A stretch of DNA of 64,000 nucleotides from Areca catechu (GCA_021397845.1 CM038053.1:88907157-88971156), one strand, 5' to 3'; numbered from the stretch's first letter, positions 22,380-33,360 are shown. Numbers and translations are program-made. The notes: generated by a model from the sequence alone, not told the origin.

Positions 22380-24233
22380 CTAATAGATTATAGGTTCTCT
22401 AGGTTTGATCCTAGCTTGACATGCACATGAAAATTTACAGTGAACTCCTAGCAAATTCCAAAGAGTATGCCAGAAGTAAGATGCAAACCTAACATGCATG
22501 ATGAATGCATGCAGTATGCTAATCTCAGCTAAATGCAATCTAATGATCCTAGAAATGCTGGAGGTGTCAGGAAAGGGCAGAAAATAGGAAGTGGGTTCAG
22601 AATTAGTTTGGTAAGGTAGAGAAAAAGGTTCATGGTTATTTGGATAAAATAGGATAAAAGACGGGGTGTCAGGAACTAATCCTATACTAATGAAGTTAAC
22701 CTTATGAGGTTGAGCTATATCTACAGGATTTGCATAATGGAAGGATGGGTCACTAATTTCGGGGAAGAGGTCCTTAATGGGAACTATAGGAGGGGACTCA
22801 TCTTGAAGGTATTGATTCAAAGAGATCAGGTCCTTAATAAATTCTTCTGGTTCTTGTATTTTTGGACTAGACTCTATAATTTGGCTCTCCTCTATGGTTT
22901 CCTCAGGTAAGGCTCTAGCAGCAGTACCTAGGTTCTCTTCCTCTATTTGTTCTTCCATTATAGCTTTAGGTTGGATGTGGTCAAGGTCAACTAGCTCTGG
23001 GTTGGAATCTACCTGGGTATCTACTGGGTCAGCTAATTCTAGGTCTACTAAAGGTGTCTCCTCTTCTCCCTCATACTCATCCACTAGGCTCACATCAGCT
23101 TCATACACTTCCACGTTAATGTAAGCCTTGCGAATCTCAGGAATGGTTGGAGAAGGTTGGCTAGCAGGAAATTGGTTAGGTTCTGGTCTCTGATTATGGG
23201 TACCACTCCTAGTAGGTTCAGGTTGTATAAGAGGTAGTGGCTCACTATTGGGTTCATATTTAGGGATACTCATCCTATAGGGTTCAAGTTGACTAGGGGA
23301 AGCATGACTAGTACTAGGCTGATACTTAGGGGTTATGGGTTCTCTAAGCTCATAGGACAAGGGTGCAGATCTATGGGTCATGGGATTATAGGATCTGGGG
23401 TCATAGGATTTTGGGTCAGCTCTATGATCAGGTTCTAAGGTTGGATCAAGGTATGGGGTCCTCCTAAGGTTGGGCTCTCCATATGGGTCAGGATATTGGG
23501 TCCTCCTAGGATTGGACTCCCTATATGGGTCAGAATACTGGGTTCTCCTAGGGTTGGACTCCCTATATGGGTCAGAATATTGGGTTCTCCTAGGGTTTGA
23601 CTCCCTATATGGGTCAGAATATTGGGTGTTGGGTCTACTAGGCTCATAGGGTATGGGTGTATAGGATCTATGATCATGGGATCTAGAGTCATAGGATCTA
23701 GGTTCATAGGTTATGGATTCATAAGTTCTAGGTTCATAGGATTTAGAGTCATAAGATCTATAGGTTGTGGGTATACTAGGCTTATAGGGAGAGGGTAAAT
23801 AGGATCTATCTTCTTGGTCTATAAAATCCTGATTGGGTCTTCTAGGACTAACCTTGGGGATTGGGTCAGGATGATGGGCTCTCCTAGGTTCAGCCTCAAG
23901 GTATGGATCAGGGTTTGGGGTCCTCCTAGGTTGAGGATTGTAGTACGGGTCAGGATAAGGGGCTCTCCTAGGTTCGACCTCATGGTATAGATCAGGGTTT
24001 GGGGTCCTCCTAGGTTGAGGGGAGTCAGGATCTGGCTCAGACTGTGACCCATGGGTTTTTCTTGGGGTCCCTACCCGGACTTTTAACTGATCAAACCTAT
24101 TGGCACGATAGTCAATTCTATCATTGGTTTGAATACGAGACTGAGTTAACTGGGTCATCTGGATAGTTATCTGGGCAATTTGATCAGCTAGGGCTTTTAT
24201 TTGGGCTTGTAAATTTTCCATGGGTTCAGACAT
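22380..24233 (-). CDS. F: intact 617-residue gag-like, repeat-rich protein with triad-less integrase remnant
   Basis: A complete ORF from ATG 24233. Residues 1-45 form an amphipathic coiled coil (QAQIKALADQIAQITIQMTQ). Next come Pro/Arg repeats (EPRRAPYPDPY type), a Tyr/Ser/Arg-rich stretch (YEPRTYESITYEPRSYDSRS), and about four 14-residue repeats of TQYSDPYRESNPRR. An acidic region holds the shared motif SLVDEYEGEE. The C-terminus (from SYFLPF through RFASYFWHTLWNLLG) aligns with the integrase core of B, but the three catalytic acids are absent. There is no capsid domain, zinc knuckle, protease or RT. It may act as an RNA- or particle-associated factor. This is inference only. Confidence 0.8.
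   Translation of the reverse strand: MSEPMENLQAQIKALADQIAQITIQMTQLTQSRIQTNDRIDYRANRFDQLKVRVGTPRKTHGSQSEPDPDSPQPRRTPNPDLYHEVEPRRAPYPDPYYNPQPRRTPNPDPYLEAEPRRAHHPDPIPKVSPRRPNQDFIDQEDRSYLPSPYKPSIPTTYRSYDSKSYEPRTYESITYEPRSYDSRSHDHRSYTPIPYEPSRPNTQYSDPYRESNPRRTQYSDPYRESNPRRTQYSDPYRESNPRRTQYPDPYGEPNLRRTPYLDPTLEPDHRADPKSYDPRSYNPMTHRSAPLSYELREPITPKYQPSTSHASPSQLEPYRMSIPKYEPNSEPLPLIQPEPTRSGTHNQRPEPNQFPASQPSPTIPEIRKAYINVEVYEADVSLVDEYEGEEETPLVDLELADPVDTQVDSNPELVDLDHIQPKAIMEEQIEEENLGTAARALPEETIEESQIIESSPKIQEPEEFIKDLISLNQYLQDESPPIVPIKDLFPEISDPSFHYANPVDIAQPHKVNFISIGLVPDTPSFILFYPNNHEPFSLPYQTNSEPTSYFLPFPDTSSISRIIRLHLAEISILHAFIMHVRFASYFWHTLWNLLGVHCKFSCACQARIKPREPIIY
23450..23632 (-). repeat. 42-bp tandem array encoding 14-residue repeats (F)
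   Basis: Units reading CCTATATAGGGAG...CAATATTCTGACC on the minus strand keep the frame and encode TQYSDPYRESNPRR. The same array occurs in D at 50057-50267. Confidence 0.85.
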
Positions 24234-25158
24234 TTATGAAGGAGGTGGGTGATATGAAACTCCTGATCTAGAGCTCATGCAAGACTCGATCAGACCGACT
24301 ATAGCTGACTAAACCTAAAGTCCAAACTAGATGCTCAATCAGGGTGGCAAACTAGCCTATAGTAACCCTGTACTCAGCCAGGCAGGTGTAAGGGGAGTGT
24401 TAGGTCCCTGATTGCCAATCCTAGACACCAATCAGAGATTGGCCAGGTAGGCGGACCAGCACACAAGCCCTTCGGGATTGAATCCCTAAACCACCGTTCT
24501 AGACACTAAGCACAAGGCACACACAGGTTAACTTGACACAGTGATCTAACACTAGCCCGGACCCGACCAGTTGGTGTCCCTAGCCCACTAGGGCAAATTA
24601 AGTCTAATTAATTTTAGGTTAAGGCTTGGGACTGAATGCAAGGGATGTGGTTTTGGGCTAAGGAGAGGTGATCAAATCCTCCCCCCATCTGATATAGCAA
24701 GAGTGCCCTTAAAAGTAAATTATGCAATGATGGCAGGCAGATGAGGATGCAAATTAGGGTTTAGATATTTATTTTTTTTTGGTATTTTGGAAAATATGTA
24801 TATATATATATTTTTTTTTTTGGTATTTTTTTAAATAGAAGAAAACTTGCAAATCATGACCTAATATACTGGAAATATACTAAAATTAAGAAATATGCAA
24901 AAACTCCTAAACAAAACCCTAAAACTTCCAAACATGTCTTGCTAAAAAAAACAGAGCCGAAAATTTGCAGGCCCTATTTCGGCTTTCAGAAAATTCACAG
25001 GCCATAATAAAATCTGAAAAAAGTTTAAAAATTACTGTGAATTATGATAAATCCAGGAAAATAAATTTCAGAATTTTTGGAGTTTTTAACAGGGAGAAAT
25101 AATTAAAATAACAGAGTATATATGGACTGAAAAATTACAGAAAACAAGCCCTAATCTA
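24234..25158 (-). other. F leader (5' untranslated)
   Basis: No gene. It carries CCCTAG-CCCA-CTAGGG (24578-24593) and other blocks shared with B, C, E and H, plus AT-rich stretches near the LTR. Confidence 0.6.
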
Positions 25159-25171
25159 AGCTTTGATACCA
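25159..25171 (-). promoter_or_regulatory. Primer-binding site of F, variant
   Basis: The minus strand reads TGGTATCAAAGCT: A replaces G at position 9 compared with TGGTATCAGAGCC. The same change is present in D. Confidence 0.8.
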
Positions 25172-25173
25172 AA

Positions 25174-26624
25174 TGATGGGGAACTAATATGCATGCAATT
25201 TTCTTTATATGTTTTATATGTGGGGTTGGGTGATTAATTCCCGAATTTCAGATTAAAATAAGTTATATGGAATTTTATATGAATTTTAGAAGATCAGCAT
25301 GCAGATTAGGACCTAGAAAAGTAGAAAAGAAGGATCGCCGGGGCTGAGAAGCCTCGGTTAGGGCAAGTTCTCCTACAATAAAACTACTGGAGGTAGAGGG
25401 GTGTACCTGACAACGTCTGTGAAGATCGCAGCAAAAGGGTCTCTCATTCCTCGATGGATGCGGCCTGGAAAATCGAGCCAAAGACCCGCGGATACCCGGC
25501 TTTCTGCTCGGTGATCCGATTGAGGCTTGGCTGGAGTCGTTGGATTCGTAGGAACTCGGGGACCTGCAAACGACCTGTCAGGGGTTAGAAAACTCACAAA
25601 GGAACAAGAAAATAAAGGAACAACAGCAAGGGAAGGCTTCTTTTGGAGTGGGCATCCAGGGATCTGAGATGCTTGTTGGTAGCAGGAAGATGATTGCAGC
25701 ACTGGGAAGAAGAACTCTCGCAAACCCCTTTATGCACACAGCAGGGTATCACACAACTCAATAGAAGAACTCAAGGTTTTCATTCATCAAAAATTTCCCT
25801 CATACAAGAGGCTAGGGTCCCTTAAATAGACCCTTAACCTTGGGCTCCAAGTAAGGGTACATAAGTCTTTACATAAGAATCCTTTTCCCTCTCAAACCCT
25901 AGCTAGAAAATAAGGAAATATTAGGTAGAAAAATCCCTAAAATTTTTCTTGACTTGGTCAAGACTCCAAGGATGCCTAGGGGGGCGTGTTGGGCTTCTAG
26001 GAGTAGCAAAAGGCCGGCCCAAAGGGGCCCGGGTGCATGGGTTTGGGCCTCTGGAAGCTGGGGTGGCCTGGTAGCCAGGTAGCAGGAATATTCCCTGGTA
26101 TCTTGCTTCTTAGGGGCTTGGGCTTGGCACCTGGGCTTGATTTCATTGGGCTAGGATGCAGATGGACCTCTGGAATCATGGATGCCCTTATTTATGAATA
26201 TACTTTGGCATCTGGAAGGGAATCTGGGCATCTGGAGGGCATCTGCAAGGAATCAGGGTTTCTCATTTTTCTCCTGGGGTCTTCAAATCTTCAAGCTGGG
26301 TTGGACTTGGGCTAAACTTCCATGTCATCAATCTGGCTGGACTTGGTCTTCACTTGTATAATATAGTCTTGAGTCTTCAGTATGCTTGGACAGGACTCAA
26401 AAAAATAAAATTAGCTCAACATGAGCTAACTAGCATTGGACTGAACTAGCTCAACATGAGCTGACTAGTACAGAAGTGAAATAACAACTAAAAATACTCA
26501 AATAACAACTAAAATGGACTCAGATGAGCTAAGCCCTTATTACAGATGGACTCATAAATTATTGATCAATTATAGAGGGTTGAGAAGCCTCTGCCTTATT
26601 CTGGTGCCTTTGGTGTCCGCACCA
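25174..26624 (-). repeat. 5' LTR of F
   Basis: 1451 bp, with the TATA-like TCTATTTAAGG on the minus strand near 25820-25830. It drives transcription leftward into the 617-residue ORF. Confidence 0.95.
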
Positions 26625-26819
26625 AAGACCTGTTGACCGAGGAGGTTCAGGGGCTAGTTCGGGTGGAGGAGGATGTGGAAGATTGGTTGAAGGCTCCCAA
26701 ATCACTATCCCTCGGGGTATGGGCCTTCTACTCAACTCAAAGCGCAATGCTTCCTCCTCCTTATCGGAGGAAGAAGGTGACCTCGACCGGGATAGCCCAG
26801 CCTCACTCTAGTTGGTCAT
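26625..26819 (-). pseudogene. Antisense ORF of T, N-terminal part
   Basis: Starts at ATG 26819 (MTN then a stop), followed by SRSRSPSSSDKEEEALRFEL and a Pro-rich stretch to the AAGAC duplication of F. It continues past F at 20262. Together with 19903-20262 and 11184-13051 it makes one ancestral ORF cut twice. Confidence 0.6.
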
Positions 26820-27456
26820 GGGGCAAAAACCTGGACTGAAATAGGACATAGGAAAGAAGAAGATGAAGGGGAATGAAGAAGCAGAAAGCAAAACTAGACG
26901 AGGTCTGGGGAGGTCTAGTCTCTAGAAGGAAGCCCTGCCTAGCCAGAAGGAGAAGGGGATGAACCTGGCTAACTATGGAGACAAGAGCAATAGGAGAAGA
27001 AGTGCGCTAGTACGATGGCAGGCACGCGAAGTTTGAAAGGAGAAGTATTTTGGGAAAAACTGCCTTTCTTTTCAAAGTGACCGGATGCTTAACTGTATCT
27101 ACGACACATGTCAGCAATCCATGAAGGAAGCACCTCGTTTCAGTCACAGCCACTCCGAATCCTGTGCTAGTAATAAGTATTCCTAGGACGTGGCCACATG
27201 TCTCCCCTGCATTAGCTTAGAAAACTGCCTCACGAAGTATCGCCGATCATGGCCATTATTGTATCGAATTCTTACCTTTCCATGTCAGCACCGCATTAAC
27301 TCTCTTTGCCCCGAGTGCCATGTGCCAACGGGACTCGAGAGTGGGGAGCAAATGATGTGGCAGGATCACTGATGTGGAACCCATGTCATACTCCATTGAG
27401 AAACACGGGACGATGCTACCTCGTGGGATGCCTCTGCTCATACTCCTTCGCCCGGC
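26820..27456 (+). other. Upstream region of the T antisense ORF; likely pol-distal spacer and start of T 3' LTR
   Basis: Purine-rich tracts (for example AGAAGGAGAAGGGGA near 26945) precede a change of composition, a possible polypurine tract and LTR start. No gene is evident. The LTR boundary cannot be fixed without its partner. Confidence 0.4.
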
Positions 27457-27944
27457 TGTGCTCCCTCCAGGTTGAGACATCATGGCCAAAGTCGAGCTCC
27501 GCCCTCCTTCGCCTGGCCGTGCTCCCTCAGGGTCGAGACATCATGGCCGAAGCTGAGCTCCGCCCTCCTTCACCCGGCCATGCTCCCTCCAGGTCGAGAC
27601 ATCGTGGCCGAAGTCGAGCTCCACCCTCCTTCGTTCGGCCGTGCTCCCTCCAAGTCAAGACACCATGGTCGAAGTCGAGCTCTGCCCTCTTTCGTCCAGC
27701 TGCTCTCCCTCCGTGTCGAGACACCGTGGTCGAAGTCGAGCTCTGCCCTCCTTCACCCCACTGCACTCCCTCCAGGTCGAGGTGCCATGGCCGAAGTTGA
27801 GCTCCGCCCTCTTTCGCTCAGCTACGATCCCTCCGGGTTGATACGCCATGGTCGAAGTCAAGTTCTGCCCTCCTTCGCCTAGCTGCGCTCCCTCCGGGTC
27901 AACTCACCATGGCTGAAGTCGAGCTCCACCACTCCAAATCAGCT
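27457..27944 (+). repeat. Eight 61-bp tandem repeats
   Basis: The unit carries CTCCCTCCAGGTCGAGACAT, then GGCCGAAGTCGAGCTCCGCC and CTCCTTCGCC, repeated about eight times with roughly 10-15% divergence. It opens ORFs in several frames (for example 164 and 136 residues). I treat these as repeat artefacts. Confidence 0.9.
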
Positions 27945-28860
27945 CCACCTTGGACGAAGAGATCTATTGCTGAAGGAAGTCGCCAGTCTGTCAAGATGGT
28001 GGCTCAGTGCTCAAGGACTATGAGAAGATGTCTGTTGGCCTGCGATGATGGTTCCAGCCATTACATACACCAAAATGGGAAGGGTCCCCCGATCGAGGCC
28101 GTGCGCTCCCAACCAACCATCTGCGCCTCCCAAAAGAGGAAGTCAACCAGTAGATCCGGATCCAGGAGGTGGTGTTATGCTGATCGAGGCCCTGCCATGT
28201 TTCCAGAAGTAGAGCGACCAGAAGGAATGTCAGCGCGCGTAGTACTGTCCCCTTTCATGAATGGGGAAAGGCATCCCACACATGGCACCAGGCAACGCCG
28301 CACGTACCAGCAAACAATGCGAGGATCCCGAGACAAGTACCTGGCAGTTCCCCAGTGGCTTAAAAGAACTCTACATGGTTCTATAAAGAAGGTAAGCAAG
28401 CAAAAACACAGTTAAGTGGAAGGGAAAAGAGCTAGGCACACAGGAGAGCACCAAACTAGCTTGAGAATTCCAAGCTACTAGAGACCTACGGGAAAGGTTT
28501 CGATGGACACAGCCATCTCAGCTCCGAGTTCTCTTAGCGGGCATTTCCCTTGCTTTGTGTTCAATTCCGTTACACTCTTCTAGTGCATTATATTCTCCTC
28601 CTAGCATGGAGTCCACCTACAGGGCTCGACCAGGAGGATCAGTTTCTCTGGTTGTCACTGACTTGAGCATCGGAGTGCCCCCACTAGGATCACTAGCTCG
28701 GGTCTCTAACTTTGTTTTATAGGTCTGGGCATCCGAGTAGAATCCAGGGCGATAAAGGGCACGGTCCGAGGCCATCTACAGCTATAGGCCACGACGATCT
28801 TGGTGGCAGCACTTAGCTTACCCACCCTTGTTATCCTATACCCTAGTAAATTTCCCATTA
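27945..28860 (+). other. Probable 3' LTR R/U5 portion of T
   Basis: Contains TTCTATAAAGAAGG (TATA-like, near 28378) and, downstream, CACTGACTTGAGCATCGGAG, a word typical of U5 regions of Tat and Athila elements as I remember them. No gene. The 168-residue ORF over 27909-28415 begins in the tandem repeats and resembles nothing known to me. Confidence 0.5.
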
Positions 28861-29315
28861 GCTAAACCCCTCTCACCATCCCATTGGTTCACCAAGATGA
28901 CCTAGAAGAAGAAATACATAAGGCTGACCCAAGTCTGGTAGAGGAGTATGAAGATGATGAGTCCATACCTATAGGTGACCTAGAGTTACAAGCCAACCCA
29001 GAGTTAGTTGACACAGCAGAAACCCAGATAGAAATAAACTCAAGGAGTTAGTTGAGTCGGAAGTCCAGTACAACCAACCCAGTTCAACTATGGACTTCAA
29101 TTTTGAGGCTTTTATGAAAGACATGGCTGATAAGTTTGCCCAGATGAAACATGAGTTCAACCAATCTTGTGCCTAATTAATCACCCAGGTCAAACAAATG
29201 CACCAAACAAATAACCAAGCAACCCATAGGTTGGACCAGGTAGAAGACCACCCGACCTTAGTTGACCCTGACCATACCTCAGTAGGAGCAGACCTAGATT
29301 TAGCTAACCCTAGCC
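28861..29315 (+). pseudogene. G: acidic linker segment of gag-like ORF
   Basis: Reads IPLVHQDDLEEEIHKADPSL and VEEYEDDESI, aligning with IPLVYKEEIPGP...VDPSLVNEYEGED of D. Stops occur near 29049 and 29174. A further segment, MDFNFEAFMKDMADKFAQMK, is a coiled-coil-like piece not found at this place in D or F. The sequence is cut by D at TAGCC. Confidence 0.65.
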
Positions 29316-29429
29316 TGGTGGGGACACCAGAGGCACCGGAATAAGACAAAGGCTTCTCACCCATCTATGGATTACTTAGTCGCATTTGAGTCCATTTGTA
29401 ATAAAGGCTTAGTCCATTTGAGTTGTCTT

Positions 29430-31102
29430 TGGTGCGGGCACCAGACTCAGAAGAAGACTTCAGGGCTCCATCTGGATCTCTGATTGACCTTGCCCGAAGA
29501 ATTAGGGTTTTTTGGTTTTGTAATAAGAGTTGACTTGGTCAACTCAATTTTAGTCCTGAGTATGTATTTCCCTGCAATTTAAATTTTGTTGAGTCATGTT
29601 GACTCAGTACAAGTCCTAGTAGTGGTCTAGGTCTTCTCCAGGTTGGTGCCACCTTTTTTAAGTCAAGGTCCAGGGTGCCACATTTTTCTCCCTGGCCAAA
29701 GCAAGTGGATGCCACACTCCAAGCCACACGCCAGAGTCCAGGGGGCGCCACATCTCCATCCAGTGTGCTTTGGTCCCCACACCACAAGAAAGCAGGTCCC
29801 TTCTTTCATGCGCCACTTAAGGAGAGATCAATCTAGGATCCTCAATCCAAGGAGGCGCGCAAAATAATTCCATAAGAGCCAAGCTATGAAAAGAAAGGAG
29901 CAAAACTTGGGGAGCAAGACTAGGAGGCACCCAAATACTTCCAAATAAAACCAAGCATGGAAGGAAAAAAATTTTTTCTTGAAGAGCAAGACTAGGAGGC
30001 GCCCAAATACTTCCAAATAAAACCAAGCATGGAAGGAAAAAAATTTTTCTTGAAGAGCAAGGCTAGGAGGCGCCACCTTCTTGCCATTTGGAGCCACCAA
30101 TCAACACATAAGGATGCTCTTGGCCGGCCATATGAGGAGGATTTGATTCTAGAAGCCTAATTTGAGAATCCATCCTATTAGTCCCACATGGGAAGATGTA
30201 AAACCCTGATTTCTTGTAAAGACCTATAAAATAAACCCCTCTTGTAAGTTTTTGAGACACTGATGAATGAATTCAATTTCTGTGTGAGCAACTTTGTGTT
30301 TCTCTCTTCCGCACTTGTATTCAGGTGTTGAGCTCCGTGAGGGAGTAAATCCGGGTTCCCTAGGAACCTTGAGGAGGTGTGAGATCTCCAACCCAAAACC
30401 CTAGGTTAGCCACTTCATTTCCAAACCCTAGCCGCCCATCATCTTCTTCAATCCACCAAGCATCCAAACCCTAATCTACCTCATCATCTCACGGCCCCTC
30501 TCTTCCAAGTAGAGGCCGACCACCAGCATCCAGGTCCAGGTCGGCTACTTCGAATATAGAGCAAATCCCAGAGGAAGTCAGATCAGCATCCAGGAGAATC
30601 AGGATTTCAGCAACATCAATTTTCAAGTTCTTCTTATCTGGTAAATCCTTCCTTTGAGTATCTGGTTCCATAACTTATTCTTCTTCTTTACCAGATCCTG
30701 AGTTCAGGAGAAGCCAACTCTGCCAAAGGACCAGTATTGGAGGATCCATTACGAAGATATCCGAATCTGAGGATCCAACAATCTGCTCAAGAGAGTCCTT
30801 CCACTAAACTCTGTGAAGATCATGATCTGGTCCATAACCCTTCTCTTCTCTTTACTTCTGTCCTGTTGAAAGTTCAAGGCGAAACCCTAGGTCTGGGAGT
30901 TTCTCAACCCCCAGCGATCCTTTACTTCTGAACTACTCTGATAATCTAGTTTCTTTGAATTGTGCTTTCAATTATTATATAGTTTCTTTCAACATAGTTT
31001 AACTTTCCTTTGAGTCAAAGCCGACTTCTGAAAATATAAAAAAAAAAAAAAAATTAGTCTTAATTTACTTCCACATCACATCATCTCTTTTGTTCTGCAT
31101 CA
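29430..31102 (+). repeat. 5' LTR of B
   Basis: 1673 bp. Begins with the palindrome TGGTGCGGGCACCA and ends CTGCATCA. TGAGTCATGTTGACTCA, a 7-bp-arm palindrome with two bZIP/GCN4-like sites, is at 29590-29606. ORFs inside it are chance. Confidence 0.95.
30224..30233 (+). promoter_or_regulatory. TATA box of the B 5' LTR
   Basis: CTATAAAATA, about 880 bp before the LTR end. Confidence 0.65.
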
Positions 31103-31106
31103 ATTT

Positions 31107-31119
31107 TGGTATCAGAGCC
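31107..31119 (+). promoter_or_regulatory. Primer-binding site of B
   Basis: TGGTATCAGAGCC, full match to the initiator-Met-tRNA site, four bases after the LTR. Confidence 0.9.
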
Positions 31120-32016
31120 CTGTCAAAGGTTTCTGACTTACTTGCATGTTTCGAGTGTCTCTCTTTTTTACTTTGTCTGCTCGAAGTAGACTCCCCAGGA
31201 CGTCCGGTCCTAGGAACGAAGCGAGGTGCAAGCCTCCTCTTCCCATTCCACGGGGTGTTCCTAGGGCATGTAGGGGATTCGATGGGTTACAACTTCGTAG
31301 CAAGAATTGTAAACGGGGGAAGCTTTCTATTTTCAGTCTGTAACTACCCTGTTACAGGAATTGTTTCTCATTGCAGGTAACTCCAAATTGCATAACTTTT
31401 ATTTTGCTGGAACCAGTATAATTGAATCTATTTTACGTACTTTTACTGTGATTTATTGGTTTTAGTAAAATTTCTGAGAGTTAAGTTACAGCAATTCGGT
31501 TTTTGTGTTTCTGCAATTCAATTTTTTTTTTTTTTTTGAGTGATCATCTCCTAATTCATCTTAAGGGAAATTGAGCATCTAAGATAAGGGGAGGAGTTGA
31601 TAACCTCTCCTTAGCCCCAAACCACCACCCATTCATTCGATCCTAAGCCTAATTTTAAAATTTATTAGACTTAATTTGCCCTAGTGGGCTAGGGACACCA
31701 ACAAGTCGGGTCTAGGCTAGTGTTGAGTCAGTTTGTCTAGTTACTCTGTGTGTGCTTTGTACTCAGTGCTAGAACGGTGGTTCAGGGATTCTATCCCGAA
31801 GGGCTTGTGTGCTGGTCCGCCTACCTGGCCAATCATTGATTGGTGTCTAGGATTGGCATTTAGGGACCTAACACTCCCCTTACACCTGCTTGGCTGAGTC
31901 CCGAGTTACTACAGGCTAGCTTGCCACTCTGATTGGGCATCTAGTTTGGACTCTAGGTCTAGTTAGCCCATAGTCGTTTCAGTCGAGTCTCATTTGGTGT
32001 GTTTGCTTGCATCATC
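31120..32016 (+). other. B leader (5' untranslated)
   Basis: About 0.9 kb with no gene. It has a GC-rich part near 31180-31330, a T-run, then the blocks shared with all family members: GGGGAGGAGTTGATAACCTC, CCCTAGTGGGCTAGGG (31679-31694, perfect 6-bp arms) and CCAATCATTGATTGG. It is a candidate packaging region. Confidence 0.6.
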
Positions 32017-33360
32017 ATGTCCACCCGGAATGGAGTACCCTACCAACCTGGTCAAACCCAACCTAATTTAGAGGCCATGGTTAGAACTCTTATCGAAAGT
32101 ATGAACAAATTGAGTCAGGATATGACTGCTACTGTTGCCCATTTTAAGGAAGAAGTCCATGAGGATCTTACCCAGCTTAGGGATCGAGTCCAAGTACTTG
32201 AGGAACCTAGGCAACAGAATTGGACTCCTGACCCAGATTTTAATGTGCCTCAACCTCACCCACACCAGGAGCCTAGAAGACCTTTATAAAGAGATCCTGA
32301 ACCAAATCATAGGAGGCCTGACCCGGAGCCTGAAGATAGAGATGATAGGTTCATCCGGAGCATCAAATTAGATGCACCCACTTTCGATGGTAGCTTAAAC
32401 CCTAAGGTGTATTCTGATTGGGAGGGTGAGATGGACCAGTACTTTGAGTGGTATGCCATGTCTAAGGAAAGGAAGTTCAAGTTTGCCAAGATGAAGTTAG
32501 TACGTCAAGCTAGGTTATACTGGGGGAACATTGAGCTAACCACTAGGAGACGAAATGTTGAGCCCATAACCACTTGGCAGGGTATGAAAGAGAAGCTTAG
32601 AGATAAGTACCTACCCATTTCATACCAGCAGAATCTGTTAGACCAATGGCAAACCTTGAAACAAGGGAACCGATCTGTCTCAGACTACATAACCATCTTT
32701 GATGAATACTTGATGAGATGTGATGTGAGTGAAGCCCATGAGGTCACTTTGTCTAGGTTTAGGGCTAGACTTAGGGAAGACATTAAGAGGGAGTTGTTTC
32801 TGAGAGAGGTTACTAACCTATACCAAGCCTATCAGATTGCATTGAACACTGAGAAATTTCAGAGAGGAAGTATGCCTTCTAGGGTTAGTGCCCCAGTCCC
32901 AAGAAATGGACCTTCCCAAGTTACCCCTAGCAAACCTAGTTAGGGTATTCCCACCCCTAGGCCCATGGACAAAGGTAAGGCACCTGACACCCAGAAAACC
33001 CCTAGTTCTAGTATCACGTATTTTAAGTGCCAGAAACCCGGTCATATCTCCAGCCAGTGCACAGCCATAGCTTGTTTTAAGTGCCATAAGGTAGGTCATG
33101 TTTCTAGCCAGTGCCCTCGTAGATCCCTTTACATAGAAGAGGGAGAGGAAGAGAATTCCAGGTCCAATGAAGAATTTAAAGAAGAAGTTTATGAGGACGG
33201 AATGAATTTGGTTGATGTGTATGAAGGAGAGGAGGAATCCATAGAGTCTGACCAGTTAGGGGTTTTGAGATGCATCCTATCCCATAGTAGAGTTCAGGAG
33301 GATTGGCATAGGACTAACATCCTACAGACTTTCCTTAAACTAGGAGATAAGGTATGTAAG
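32017..33360 (+). pseudogene. B: gag (capsid and two zinc knuckles)
   Basis: ATG 32017 (MSTRNGVPYQPGQTQP). Order: coiled-coil N-terminus, acidic linker, capsid (DWEGEMDQYFEWYAMSKERK, then TTWQGMKEKLRDKYLPISYQ and LDQWQTLKQGN), then two CCHC knuckles at 33019-33060 and 33073-33114. The first reads YFKCQKPGHISSQC, with Tyr in place of the first Cys. The second, CFKCHKVGHVSSQC, is intact. The motif VYEGEEES follows. Stops at 32287 and 32941. Gag would package the RNA and form the particle. Confidence 0.9.

Larger units (their letters stand above)
20263..26624 (-). mobile_element. Non-autonomous chromovirus F (6.36 kb), young
   Basis: LTRs 20263-21712 and 25174-26624 with a perfect target duplication AAGAC (20258-20262 and 26625-26629). 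By eye I count about 20 differences between the 1450-bp LTRs, so it is younger than most of its neighbours. Its single long ORF is uninterrupted. Protease, RT and RNase H are absent. Its size matches D once D's nested insertions are removed (about 6.35 kb), and both use the primer site TGGTATCAAAGC, so they form one subfamily. Confidence 0.95.
7858..28860 (+). mobile_element. Tat-lineage Ty3/gypsy element T, 5'-truncated in window, with antisense ORF
   Basis: The order RT, RNase H, a second archaeal-type RNase H, integrase, then a long opposite-strand ORF with a coiled coil, then tandem repeats and an LTR-like 3' region, is the published layout of Tat-lineage plant elements with an antisense ORF. 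H (13052-19902) and F (20263-26624) both lie inside the antisense ORF. The left part is cut by K at about 7857. On the right, G coding resumes by about 28860, so T probably sits inside G. Its terminal bases and target duplication could not be fixed. Confidence 0.75.

Noticed and set aside
23450..23632. Repeat array as CRISPR
   Set aside because: Units are contiguous without unique spacers and encode an in-frame peptide repeat.
22704..24052. Opposite-strand and alternate-frame ORFs over the F protein
   Set aside because: Shadows of the 617-residue frame caused by its repeats.
24773..24820. AT-rich T-run and TATATATATA stretch as an origin or promoter
   Set aside because: It lies in the F leader. 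Low complexity alone is not evidence.
27306..28415. Overlapping ORFs of 164, 136 and 168 residues
   Set aside because: Generated by the 61-bp tandem repeat, which is open in several frames. The last one only extends into unique LTR-like sequence.
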